Shown one piece after another: positions 55,025 to 62,346 of a stretch of 64,000 bases of DNA (the first letter of the stretch is position 1; every line of letters starts with the position of its first letter). The notes beneath the pieces were generated by a model. The model was not told the DNA's origin, did no database searches, and worked only from the letters and a program-made list of their open reading frames with translations. Origin of the DNA: Sulfurimonas sp. C5 (GTDB lineage Bacteria > Campylobacterota > Campylobacteria > Campylobacterales > Sulfurimonadaceae); the NCBI RefSeq assembly GCF_029872055.1, contig NZ_JARXNQ010000001.1:434001-498000 (forward strand). The letters run 5' to 3'. The translations under genes and the position numbers were made by a program.

Positions 55025-55489
55025 ATGAAAATAGCACTAACACTTTTAACACTTACAACTTTATTTACAGGATGTGTAGATAAAAACGGTTTTGATCGTT
55101 TTAATTTCTCCCCAGAGCAACAACAATGGGAAAATAATCAAGTCAATTCTAAAATTCAAGACAAAACAGAAATTCAGGGGATCGTGAGTGCCGTATACCT
55201 TAATAAAGTAATGCCGGATCTTTATAAAAATGCAGAGTATTTTTATGTAACTCTATACCTGAAAAACGAATCTGAACAGCTCTCTTTTACATTAAATGAT
55301 CAACCTTCAATGCTGCAAGAAGAGTTGCCGCATGAGAACAGTTTTAAGAAATTCACAAAAGATGTAAAACAATGGAATAAGCATTATATTCTTGGATTTA
55401 TGGAGCAAAAAGAACAAGACATCCTTAGCCTGGAAGCTAAGAATGATAATATCTCTTCTAATAAGATGGTTTTTAAAAAAGATGAATAA
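55025..55489 (+). CDS. Small lipoprotein
   Basis: 154 residues. The signal KIALTLLTLTTLFTGC is a lipoprotein type with Cys17. The mature part is not recognised; it contains several short beta-strand-like stretches (EIQGIVSAVYLNKV, YFYVTLYLKNESEQLSF). It faces YggT on the other strand across a hairpin. Function unknown. Confidence 0.7.
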   Translation: MKIALTLLTLTTLFTGCVDKNGFDRFNFSPEQQQWENNQVNSKIQDKTEIQGIVSAVYLNKVMPDLYKNAEYFYVTLYLKNESEQLSFTLNDQPSMLQEELPHENSFKKFTKDVKQWNKHYILGFMEQKEQDILSLEAKNDNISSNKMVFKKDE

Positions 55490-55509
55490 GACGCCGTTAC
55501 AGGTGTCTT
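55488..55509. terminator. Bidirectional hairpin between lipoprotein and YggT genes
   Basis: An 8-bp stem with one G-T pair (arms 55488-55495 and 55502-55509) and a 6-base loop. It takes in the last two bases of the lipoprotein stop and the whole YggT stop. Confidence 0.55.
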
Positions 55510-55775
55510 AATAGAGAGCTTAAGATTACAATTACCACTTGAAGAGCGATAATAATCACTAGCGGAGCTAAGTCGATACCATTGAAATTAGTTCTCATAA
55601 ACTTTCTAACAAGTGCATAAGCAGGGTTTGTAATTCTGTAAAGAAACTGTACAATCGGGTTATACGGATCAGGATTCACAAAACTGATAAGTGCCGCAAT
55701 AATCACTACCCAAATATAAACATTAATGAGCGCTATTAAAATACCGCCTAAACCTTGAATAATCTCTGCTATCAT
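55497..55775 (-). CDS. YggT-family membrane protein
   Basis: 92 residues with two membrane helices. The core SFVNPDPYNPIVQFLYRITNPAYALVRKF (short form NPDPYNPIVQFLYRIT) is the family signature. YggT proteins are linked to envelope and cation stress; the mechanism is unknown. The start overlaps the end of the GluRS-like gene by 4 bases, the gene order known in Campylobacter. Confidence 0.88.
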   Translation of the reverse strand: MIAEIIQGLGGILIALINVYIWVVIIAALISFVNPDPYNPIVQFLYRITNPAYALVRKFMRTNFNGIDLAPLVIIIALQVVIVILSSLLRHL

Positions 55776-57016
55776 TTTATAATCTCCCCTAGGTAATTTT
55801 TAAGATATTTGTATATTTCAGTCAGTTCCGGACCTTCTTCACTATTTGTAAGTAAAATTCTCAGCCCTTTAGAGAAGTTTTCCTCTGTCATGCCTGTTTC
55901 TTTGATGATATACGCTTTAAAAGCATCATATTCTTCAAAGTAGGGTGCTTGCTGTACACAGCTTTTAATTATATCGCATTGCTCTTGATATGCTTCTGGA
56001 ATGTTTCTTTCGCTAAAGATAGGAGCAATTTTTGTTTTTAATCCTCTGGTAGTTTCAACTTCATCTACATAAAGACGTGCAAGTTCTCCGATCTCTGAAT
56101 CTGCAAAACCAACATAACGGGACAGCTCTTTTGCGTCCATCGATTTGAGCTGTTGTTTGTTGATCTCTTTTAGTTTTTCAAGATCAAAAGCTACAGGCAG
56201 TGGTGAGAGTTTTGCAAGGTCAAACTGCTCTATAGCGTCCTCTAAATCCATTGATATTAAATAATTTACGATCGCTTTAGGAAGGTAACCTTGTTCTAAA
56301 AGTGACGTTACGCTTGGGATGTCATTGCCAGTCATAGGCGGAATATGCGCGTATTGTACTTTTTTATCATACTGCAGGGAGTCTCGTACGTAAACCTGTT
56401 TTGGTGCAGACTCTATGTGATCTTGATCTTGGATCACTAAAGAGATGTCACTCAGCATATCTTCTACAGCTGAAGCAAAATCAGCCATTGGCGTTTTGTC
56501 CTGCTTTAGGATCATAAAACTGTCGATCGTATCTGCTTTAAATGTCAGTTCCCCTTGGATCGCATCTGTAACCGTAATATCTTTTTCAGGTCTGTGGATA
56601 CGTACAGTAAAAGGGTTTGTGTTGTCTATTACAAGTTCAGCAGGAAGATTGGCACACGCATCATCGTAAAGATACGGCTTGTTTGCAGCCTGAGCCTCAT
56701 CCATTTTGCCTTGAATCCAGTCAGGAGAACAGAAACAGCTAAACGCTTTTTTCTCATGCATAAGCTGTAGAGCCATAGCAGTGTGGAAACGGAAGTTTTG
56801 GCTTTCATGGATCGTTTGCGTGTATCTGATCCCAAAAAGGTCAAGAATGTCCAGGTACTCTTTATCTTTCCCTTCTATATTGTTTCTTGTACTTGTATCG
56901 TCAACTCTTACTATTAAGTCTTCTTTACGCTGCTGGGCAACTATAAAGTTTATGAGAGCGACTCTTAAGTCCCCAAGCTCCATATCGCGAGTAGGGCTGA
57001 AAGCAAATCTTAACAT
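55772..57016 (-). CDS. Degenerate glutamyl-tRNA synthetase-like protein
   Basis: 414 residues, uninterrupted. The overall fold and order of segments are clearly GluRS: FSPTRDMELGDLRVALIN, NNIEGKDKEYLDIL, ACFC-like SCFC, DSFMILKQDKTP, EDML, QDHIESAPKQ and GYLPKAIVNYL. Yet the HIGH motif reads MELG (12-15), the KMSKR loop is replaced by PPMTGNDIPS (226-235), the IEDTD box reads VDDTS, and RGEDH reads QDQDH. It is unlikely to activate glutamate. Position next to YggT fits the ordinary gltX of Campylobacter, so it seems to be that gene gone non-catalytic yet kept. Confidence 0.8.
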   Translation of the reverse strand: MLRFAFSPTRDMELGDLRVALINFIVAQQRKEDLIVRVDDTSTRNNIEGKDKEYLDILDLFGIRYTQTIHESQNFRFHTAMALQLMHEKKAFSCFCSPDWIQGKMDEAQAANKPYLYDDACANLPAELVIDNTNPFTVRIHRPEKDITVTDAIQGELTFKADTIDSFMILKQDKTPMADFASAVEDMLSDISLVIQDQDHIESAPKQVYVRDSLQYDKKVQYAHIPPMTGNDIPSVTSLLEQGYLPKAIVNYLISMDLEDAIEQFDLAKLSPLPVAFDLEKLKEINKQQLKSMDAKELSRYVGFADSEIGELARLYVDEVETTRGLKTKIAPIFSERNIPEAYQEQCDIIKSCVQQAPYFEEYDAFKAYIIKETGMTEENFSKGLRILLTNSEEGPELTEIYKYLKNYLGEIIK

Positions 57017-57124
57017 CTATATTCCTATATAAATTTTTCGCGATCTTAACAAATTTTACCTAATAGCCTAATAAAGGAAGATTTTTGGTACTTTTCTATT
57101 CAGCTTATGCCAAGACAATCTATA

Positions 57125-57130
57125 TATAAT
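57125..57130 (+). promoter_or_regulatory. abiV-like gene -10 box
   Basis: TATAAT 42 bases before the ATG. A perfect AGGAGG ribosome site at 57162-57167 follows, stronger than that of most neighbours. Confidence 0.5.
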
Positions 57131-57171
57131 ATTCGTTAAATAAATAGTTATCTGCTTATTTAGGAGGCACC

Positions 57172-57789
57172 ATGGAAAAGAAAGGATTTCATATAGCTCA
57201 TGAGGCTTCCTTAGTTGTTTCTGATGAATATACTGGTTTGCATGGAAGCGATGAATACAATGCAGCTGTTACGCATGTTTATGATTTAATACGGGCATCA
57301 TATACTTTATTTAGAAACAGTAGTTTCGCACCATCTTTATTCTTATCAATCACAGTATTTGAAGAGATCGCGAAAATAAAAGCTGGTCACATGCGTGCTT
57401 GGGGCACTGAACGAGAAAAAGTAAAACGAGGAAAAGACCCGCTTTTTAATCATGGAAAGAAGCATAAAATATCAGTGGACCCTATTTACTTAATAGGTGA
57501 TCGTATAGCAAACAGTATTGGAGCTGAGAGGGCTAAAGAAATTTTTGACGGATATGAGTTAGGAAAGTATTCATCACTAAGAGAAGAGTCGCTATATTTT
57601 TCACGCACAAATAAGGGGTTACACATCCCTGCTCAAAAAATAGAACTAACTTTAGCTGCAGAACACCTACTGATAGCAATTGAAATATTTATTGATGAGT
57701 TCTGGGGTATGACTGCTGAAGCATCAGAAATTTGTGATATAACTGACGAATTATACTCAGAGGTAGAGGCTGAACTTAAGAGCAGCTAA
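57172..57789 (+). CDS. AbiV-family abortive infection protein
   Basis: 205 residues. Pattern of the AbiV family: a helical N-terminus with YDLIRASYTLFRNSSFAPS, the paired acidic motif FEEIAK (E64, E65) and the FNHGKKHK motif at 92-99 (His94, His98). AbiV blocks phage translation after infection in Lactococcus. Here it stands alone between gltX-like and ribokinase genes, with a full AGGAGG ribosome site and its own promoter, consistent with recent acquisition. Activity unproven. Confidence 0.75.
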   Translation: MEKKGFHIAHEASLVVSDEYTGLHGSDEYNAAVTHVYDLIRASYTLFRNSSFAPSLFLSITVFEEIAKIKAGHMRAWGTEREKVKRGKDPLFNHGKKHKISVDPIYLIGDRIANSIGAERAKEIFDGYELGKYSSLREESLYFSRTNKGLHIPAQKIELTLAAEHLLIAIEIFIDEFWGMTAEASEICDITDELYSEVEAELKSS

Positions 57790-57838
57790 CAAGCAACTAT
57801 AGCAAATTAAATTTATTCATTAGATTTAGAGTTAACTA

Positions 57839-58702
57839 TCAACCTATAATAGGAATAGAATCCGCAGCTCCTTTTTTTGTTACACAAATACTCGAGGCTT
57901 TCACCGCCGTCTTTAGACATTTTTCTATTCTTATTCCACGTGAAAGCTCGGCTAAAAAGTAACCTATAAAAGTATCACCGGCTCCCGTAGTGTCTACCGC
58001 CTTTACTTTTAATGCATCTACTTTTATAACTGTTTTATCTTCAGAGTAGATCACACCTTTTTTGCCAAGTGTTAAAACAACGGCACTTTTTGGATACAGC
58101 TTACTCATGGCTTTGATTATTTTCTCAGGCTTTTTCTCACCGCTTAGAGCTTCGCCTTCTGTTTCATTTATTATAAATACATCTACAAGCTCAAGGGGAT
58201 AATCTTTAACGGCGTCTGTCATCGGGGCAGGGTTAAAGACCACTTTGAGATCTTTATCTTTAGTATACTTTAGGATTTTATCGACGGCGTTTATCTCATT
58301 TTGTAAAAGTACAATGTCGCCTGCATTTGCAGTTTTAAGTGCTTTTTTGATGTCACTAGGTTTAAATGTTTCGTTAGCCCCACCGTGGATTATGATCGCA
58401 TTTTCACCTTCAGAGTTTACCTGTATGACAGCATGCCCCGTAGGTGCTTTAACTGTTTTTATAAGATGTATATCTATCCCTTCTTTTTCCATTTTCTCTT
58501 TGAGCCATACACCGTCTAATCCTATGTTTCCAACATGGATCACATCTGCATTTGCACGTGCTAAGGCTATGGACTGATTTGCACCTTTACCGCCGCTAAA
58601 AACAGTGTAGTTTTTACTGCTGAGCGTTTCACCGGGACGAACAAAATGATCTACACTATATACATGGTCTATATTAATAGATCCGAAATTGATTATCTTC
58701 AT
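57839..58702 (-). CDS. rbsK: Ribokinase-like sugar kinase
   Basis: 287 residues. PfkB family: FSGGKGANQSIALARANADV (short form GGKGANQSIAL) near residue 36, GHAVIQVNSEGENAI, and the ATP/catalytic end DTTGAGDTFIGYFLAEL. Arrangement and length fit ribokinase. No transporter or rbs genes are nearby. The -10 box ends 7 bases before the ATG with no ribosome site. Confidence 0.85.
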   Translation of the reverse strand: MKIINFGSINIDHVYSVDHFVRPGETLSSKNYTVFSGGKGANQSIALARANADVIHVGNIGLDGVWLKEKMEKEGIDIHLIKTVKAPTGHAVIQVNSEGENAIIIHGGANETFKPSDIKKALKTANAGDIVLLQNEINAVDKILKYTKDKDLKVVFNPAPMTDAVKDYPLELVDVFIINETEGEALSGEKKPEKIIKAMSKLYPKSAVVLTLGKKGVIYSEDKTVIKVDALKVKAVDTTGAGDTFIGYFLAELSRGIRIEKCLKTAVKASSICVTKKGAADSIPIIG

Positions 58703-58708
58703 AATAAC

Positions 58709-58714
58709 ACTATA
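58709..58714 (-). promoter_or_regulatory. rbsK -10 box (leaderless candidate)
   Basis: TATAGT on the minus strand ends 7 bases before the A of the ATG at 58702. Confidence 0.4.
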
Positions 58715-58800
58715 ACAAATTTCTACCTAGCATATTATAAGCTCCATTTTGCTAGAATATCTTTTTTTATAAAGTTTCAAATCAAAAAGGTTTTACAAGA

Positions 58801-61056
58801 ATGAGTGAGCACAAAGATTTTTTACGTACAATAGTCGAAAAAGATTTAGAATCAGGCAAATATAAAGAGGTTATTACAAGGTTTCCACCGGAGCCAAATG
58901 GTTTCCCCCATATTGGTCATGCTAAGTCTATCGCTATCAACTTCGGTATTGCACGTGATTACAATGGTCGCTGTAACCTTAGAATGGACGATACAAACCC
59001 GACTACAGAAGACACAAAATACGTTGAAGCACTTAAAGATGCAGTAGAGTGGCTAGGTTTTAAATGGGATAACCATGTACGTTATACGTCTGATTATTTT
59101 GACAAACTTTACGAATACGCAATTGAGCTTGTAAAAATGGGCAAAGCTTACGTTGACTCATTAGATGAAGAGACTATGCGTGAATACCGCGGTACTGTTA
59201 CACAGCCGGGACGCCGTAGTGAATATGCAGAGCGTTCTGTTGAAGAGAACCTCGATCTTTTAGAGAGAATGAAAAACGGTGAATTTAAAGATGGTGAGCA
59301 CGTTCTAAGAGCTAAGATCGATATGTCTGCAGCAAATATGAAAATGCGTGATCCTCTTTTATACCGCATACGTCATGCTCATCACTATAGAGCAGGGGAC
59401 AAGTGGGCAATTTATCCTATGTATGACTTTGGTCACTGTTTGTCTGATTATATTGAAGGTGTAACTCACTCAATCTGTACACTGGAATTTGAAAATAACC
59501 GTGATATTTACGACTGGGTATTAGATACGCTAAAACTAGAACCGCCACGCCCTTACCAACATGAATTTGCACGTCTTGGTATTAACTACACTGTTATGAG
59601 TAAAAGATTGCTTTTAGAATTAGTTAACAAAGAGTATGTAAACGGTTGGGACGATCCGCGTCTTCCTACAATTGCAGGATACAGAAGAAGAGGTTATACA
59701 CCTGAATCTATTTTAAACTTCTGTGATTCAATAGGTATTGCAAAAGCAAACTCAACGGTTGATGTTGCACAGCTTGAATTTGCTATTAGAGATGATCTAA
59801 ATACTAAAGTACCGCGTGTAATGGCAGTGCTTGATCCTCTAAAAGTGACAATTGAGAACTATGAAGGCAGCGAAGAGCTTGAAGCTTCATACTATCCTGA
59901 AGATGTACCTAAAGAGGGTTCAAGAAAGATACCTTTCTCTAAAACAATTTACATAGAGCGTGAAGACTTTTCAGAGAATCCTCCAAAAGGATACTTCCGT
60001 TTAACGCCTGAACAGCCTGTACGTCTAAAACACGCTTACATCATTACATGTAAAGAGGTTGTAAAAGATGCTGAGGGCAACATTACGGAGATCATTGCTG
60101 AGTACAATCCTAACTCTAAGAGTGGTCAAGATACAAGTGGTATCAAAGTAAAAAGTGCTATTCAGTGGGTAGATGCTGCGAGTGCTAAAACTGTAGAAGT
60201 AAGACTTTATGACAGACTATATAAAAATGAAGCACCTGAAAGTCTTGACGACCTTAATCCGGATTCACTAAAAGTTATTAGCAATGCTCTTATCGAGCCT
60301 GCTGTAATCACTGAAAGACCAGATGAGAGATTCCAGTTTGAAAGACAAGGGTACTTCTATGCCGATCCAATTAATTATACAGATGAAAAACCTGTATTTA
60401 ACAAGATTGTAGGACTTAAAGACTCTTGGTCTAAAAAAGAAAAAGCAACTGCACAAAAAGAAGATAAAAAGCCTCAAGAGAAAAAAGTACAGATCGATGG
60501 TGAAGTTGAGCCTATGACTGAAACCGAACAAGCACTTTTTGACAAGTACACTAATGAGCTTAAACTAAACAGCATGGTTGCGGATATTTTAGCTCGTGAC
60601 GAGCAATTGTCGTCTTTCTATGCAGAAGCTCTGTCTGTAAACAATTCTGCTGTTACTACGGCTAATATAGTGGCAAATGAAGTGGCTCGTGAATTAAAAG
60701 AGAAGCAGGTGAGCGATCTTAAGTTTACTGCTGTACAAATAGCTGAACTTGTAAAAATGGTTGATGATGAGACTATTTCAAATAAGATTGCCAAACAAGT
60801 ACTTGAAGAGATGTCTACAAGCGGAGAAAACCCTGCACAGATAGTTGAAGCTAAAGGACTTATACAAATAAGCGATCCTGCGCAAATTCTACCTATTATC
60901 GAAGAAATAATAGCCAAAAATCCGGATAACGTAGAAAAGTTTAAAGCAGGAAACACAAAACTGCTAGGATTCTTTGTAGGGCAGGTTCTAAAAGCAACAG
61001 GCGGAAAAGCAAATCCACAGGTTGTAAACCAACTTGTAGCTGAACAATTAAAATAA
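58801..61056 (+). CDS. glnS: Glutaminyl-tRNA synthetase fused to YqeY domain
   Basis: 751 residues. Class I core: PPEPNGFPHIGHAKSI with the HIGH motif (about 36-39), MDDTNP, and VMSKRLL as KMSKS, followed by the GlnRS beta-barrel anticodon domain to about 555. A charged Lys/Glu linker leads to a C-terminal YqeY/GatB-tail-like domain (about 585-750; FTAVQIAELVKMVDDETIS and ATGGKANPQVVNQL). A similar fusion is known in Deinococcus, where the tail aids tRNA-Gln binding. Many Campylobacterota lack GlnRS and use GatCAB, so presence here is notable. Confidence 0.94.
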   Translation: MSEHKDFLRTIVEKDLESGKYKEVITRFPPEPNGFPHIGHAKSIAINFGIARDYNGRCNLRMDDTNPTTEDTKYVEALKDAVEWLGFKWDNHVRYTSDYFDKLYEYAIELVKMGKAYVDSLDEETMREYRGTVTQPGRRSEYAERSVEENLDLLERMKNGEFKDGEHVLRAKIDMSAANMKMRDPLLYRIRHAHHYRAGDKWAIYPMYDFGHCLSDYIEGVTHSICTLEFENNRDIYDWVLDTLKLEPPRPYQHEFARLGINYTVMSKRLLLELVNKEYVNGWDDPRLPTIAGYRRRGYTPESILNFCDSIGIAKANSTVDVAQLEFAIRDDLNTKVPRVMAVLDPLKVTIENYEGSEELEASYYPEDVPKEGSRKIPFSKTIYIEREDFSENPPKGYFRLTPEQPVRLKHAYIITCKEVVKDAEGNITEIIAEYNPNSKSGQDTSGIKVKSAIQWVDAASAKTVEVRLYDRLYKNEAPESLDDLNPDSLKVISNALIEPAVITERPDERFQFERQGYFYADPINYTDEKPVFNKIVGLKDSWSKKEKATAQKEDKKPQEKKVQIDGEVEPMTETEQALFDKYTNELKLNSMVADILARDEQLSSFYAEALSVNNSAVTTANIVANEVARELKEKQVSDLKFTAVQIAELVKMVDDETISNKIAKQVLEEMSTSGENPAQIVEAKGLIQISDPAQILPIIEEIIAKNPDNVEKFKAGNTKLLGFFVGQVLKATGGKANPQVVNQLVAEQLK

Positions 61057-61075
61057 TTTACTATATAGTAAATTA
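61054..61075. repeat. 22-base perfect palindrome at the glnS stop
   Basis: TAATTTACTATATAGTAAATTA is its own reverse complement and begins with the glnS stop codon. It is followed by a second hairpin. It may stabilise the mRNA end or serve as a binding site. Confidence 0.6.
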
Positions 61076-61081
61076 AATAAT

Positions 61082-61105
61082 AGGGCAACCTTATTTAGTT
61101 GCCCT
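61082..61105. terminator. Hairpin between glnS and tRNA-Glu
   Basis: A perfect 8-bp stem, AGGGCAAC with GTTGCCCT, and an 8-base loop. In the glnS direction no T-run follows; in the opposite direction the following bases are T-rich, so it may stop the tRNA transcript. Confidence 0.6.
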
Positions 61106-61230
61106 TGTGCATATTGCCTATTATGACTTAATGCAAATCTAGATATAAAAAAATCTTGAAAAATATTTGGGACTTTCTCAAAACTTTTGTTTAATTAAAT
61201 TGAAATCTGATTTTTTTAAAAGGAGAATGT

Positions 61231-61305
61231 TGGTGACCCCACGGAGACTCGAACTCCGGTAACATGGATGAAAACCATGGATCCTAACCGCTAGACGATG
61301 GGGCC
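61231..61305 (-). tRNA. tRNA-Glu (UUC)
   Basis: 75 bases with encoded CCA. Acceptor stem GGCCCCA pairs with TGGGGTC (one G-T pair), anticodon stem CATGG/CCATG with loop TTTTCAT giving anticodon UUC, and T arm GGAGTTCGAGTCTCC. It reads GAA/GAG. It stands alone, about 70 bases downstream of the receiver-RHH regulator gene. Confidence 0.95.
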
Positions 61306-61309
61306 AAAA

Positions 61310-61331
61310 GGCTCAACTTTGTTGTTGAGCC
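61310..61331 (-). other. Hairpin just before tRNA-Glu with overlapping -10 box
   Basis: A perfect 8-bp stem, GGCTCAAC with GTTGAGCC, ends in TTTT right before the tRNA 5' end. TATAAT on the minus strand lies at 61335-61340, so a tRNA transcript would start inside the first arm. It could be a terminator for read-through from the regulator gene or a leader element. Confidence 0.5.
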
Positions 61332-61353
61332 GAAATTATATAGATGAAACGCT

Positions 61354-61377
61354 TAAAAAACACTTAAAATGTGTTTT
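61354..61377 (-). terminator. Terminator of the receiver-RHH regulator gene
   Basis: A 7-bp stem, AAAACAC with GTGTTTT, begins at the stop codon of the gene and ends in a run of T on the minus strand. Confidence 0.7.
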
Positions 61378-61921
61378 ATTCATAAAAACTACGAAGTGCT
61401 CTAATAATTACAGCATTTTTAGAGATACTTTCAGATTTTGCGTTGTCATTTACTTCTTCATAAAGGTCTAATGGAAGAGAGATTGAGAATGTTTTTGTCT
61501 CAATTTTTTTCTTCTTAGCGATCATAGCTACAACATTTCCAAGCAAGTCTAAGATCTTTTTCGTATCAATTGGTTTTTGAATGAAACTGTTTACACCAAC
61601 TTCGATAGATTCAGAGATTTTTTCCATATCGTTACTTGCAGAGATTACGATAATGATTTGATCTTTATTCATAGCTCTGATTTTACGAGAAAGCTCAATA
61701 CCATCCATACCTGGCATAATAATGTCAACAAAAACGATATCCGGTTGTGTTTTTTCATAAAGTTTTAACGCACTTTCTCCGTCAAAACAAGATTCTACAC
61801 CTGCAAAAAAGTTTTTAAATGTAGAACTTAAAAGTTCATTTGTAACTTTTTCATCTTCAACTACTAAAGCAGTTAACTTCTTAGTTTGTTCAGTTAGTTT
61901 AATTAAGTCCATATTGTTCAT
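61376..61921 (-). CDS. Response regulator with ribbon-helix-helix output domain
   Basis: 181 residues. Residues 15-130 form a receiver domain with acidic pair E22/D23, phospho-acceptor D66 in VFVDIIMPG, and K in FIQKPID. After a Lys-rich linker, residues about 141-181 read FSISLPLDLYEEVND...SISKNAVIIRALRSFY, a CopG/Arc-type ribbon-helix-helix. That is an unusual output for a receiver and suggests DNA binding as a phosphorylation-controlled dimer. No kinase gene is adjacent. Confidence 0.8.
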   Translation of the reverse strand: MNNMDLIKLTEQTKKLTALVVEDEKVTNELLSSTFKNFFAGVESCFDGESALKLYEKTQPDIVFVDIIMPGMDGIELSRKIRAMNKDQIIIVISASNDMEKISESIEVGVNSFIQKPIDTKKILDLLGNVVAMIAKKKKIETKTFSISLPLDLYEEVNDNAKSESISKNAVIIRALRSFYE

Positions 61922-61996
61922 AACAATTCCTCACAAAAGATTTTTAACATTATAGCACAAAACCAAGAAATGTTATTAACAAAATACAACAATGTA

Positions 61997-62206
61997 TTAT
62001 TTTGTTATTTTAAATTGCTCCAACCACTCAACATCAGCTTCTTTAGAATCCTCTTTTTGATCTAGAAGGGAGTCTATAATTCCGATAAGTGTTTTTTCAT
62101 CCATAAACTCTAAAAGTGCAGGGTTAATAGATGTATTTGAACCGCCTTCATAACTGTTTAGCAGGTTTTGTATATCTTGAATTAGTTTTTCTTTTCTTTC
62201 TGACAT
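61997..62206 (-). CDS. Small conserved protein
   Basis: 69 residues, acidic, mostly helical (KLIQDIQNLLNSYEGG; EFMDEKTLIGIIDSLLDQ). The family is not recognised. It lies 75 bases upstream of the receiver-RHH gene on the same strand and may be its partner or on the same transcript. The start is weakly supported, with no clear ribosome site. Confidence 0.5.
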   Translation of the reverse strand: MSERKEKLIQDIQNLLNSYEGGSNTSINPALLEFMDEKTLIGIIDSLLDQKEDSKEADVEWLEQFKITK

Positions 62207-62346
62207 ATATCACTCGTTTGGTATTTTATTTTTAGAACTATACAAGATCTCAAAAAATTTCGCAAATCTTTTTCAAAAGTTTCTTATTACACATACTCTA
62301 CACAAAAGCTTTATATAATGTTTCTATAACAACAAAAGGCAATGTA

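Noticed and set aside
57790-57838. Attachment site or remnant near the AbiV gene
   Set aside because: No direct repeats flanking the gene and no integrase nearby could be found by eye.
62207-62346. CueR-type promoter before the copper ATPase
   Set aside because: No 19-base-spaced promoter with the expected dyad was visible in the gap.
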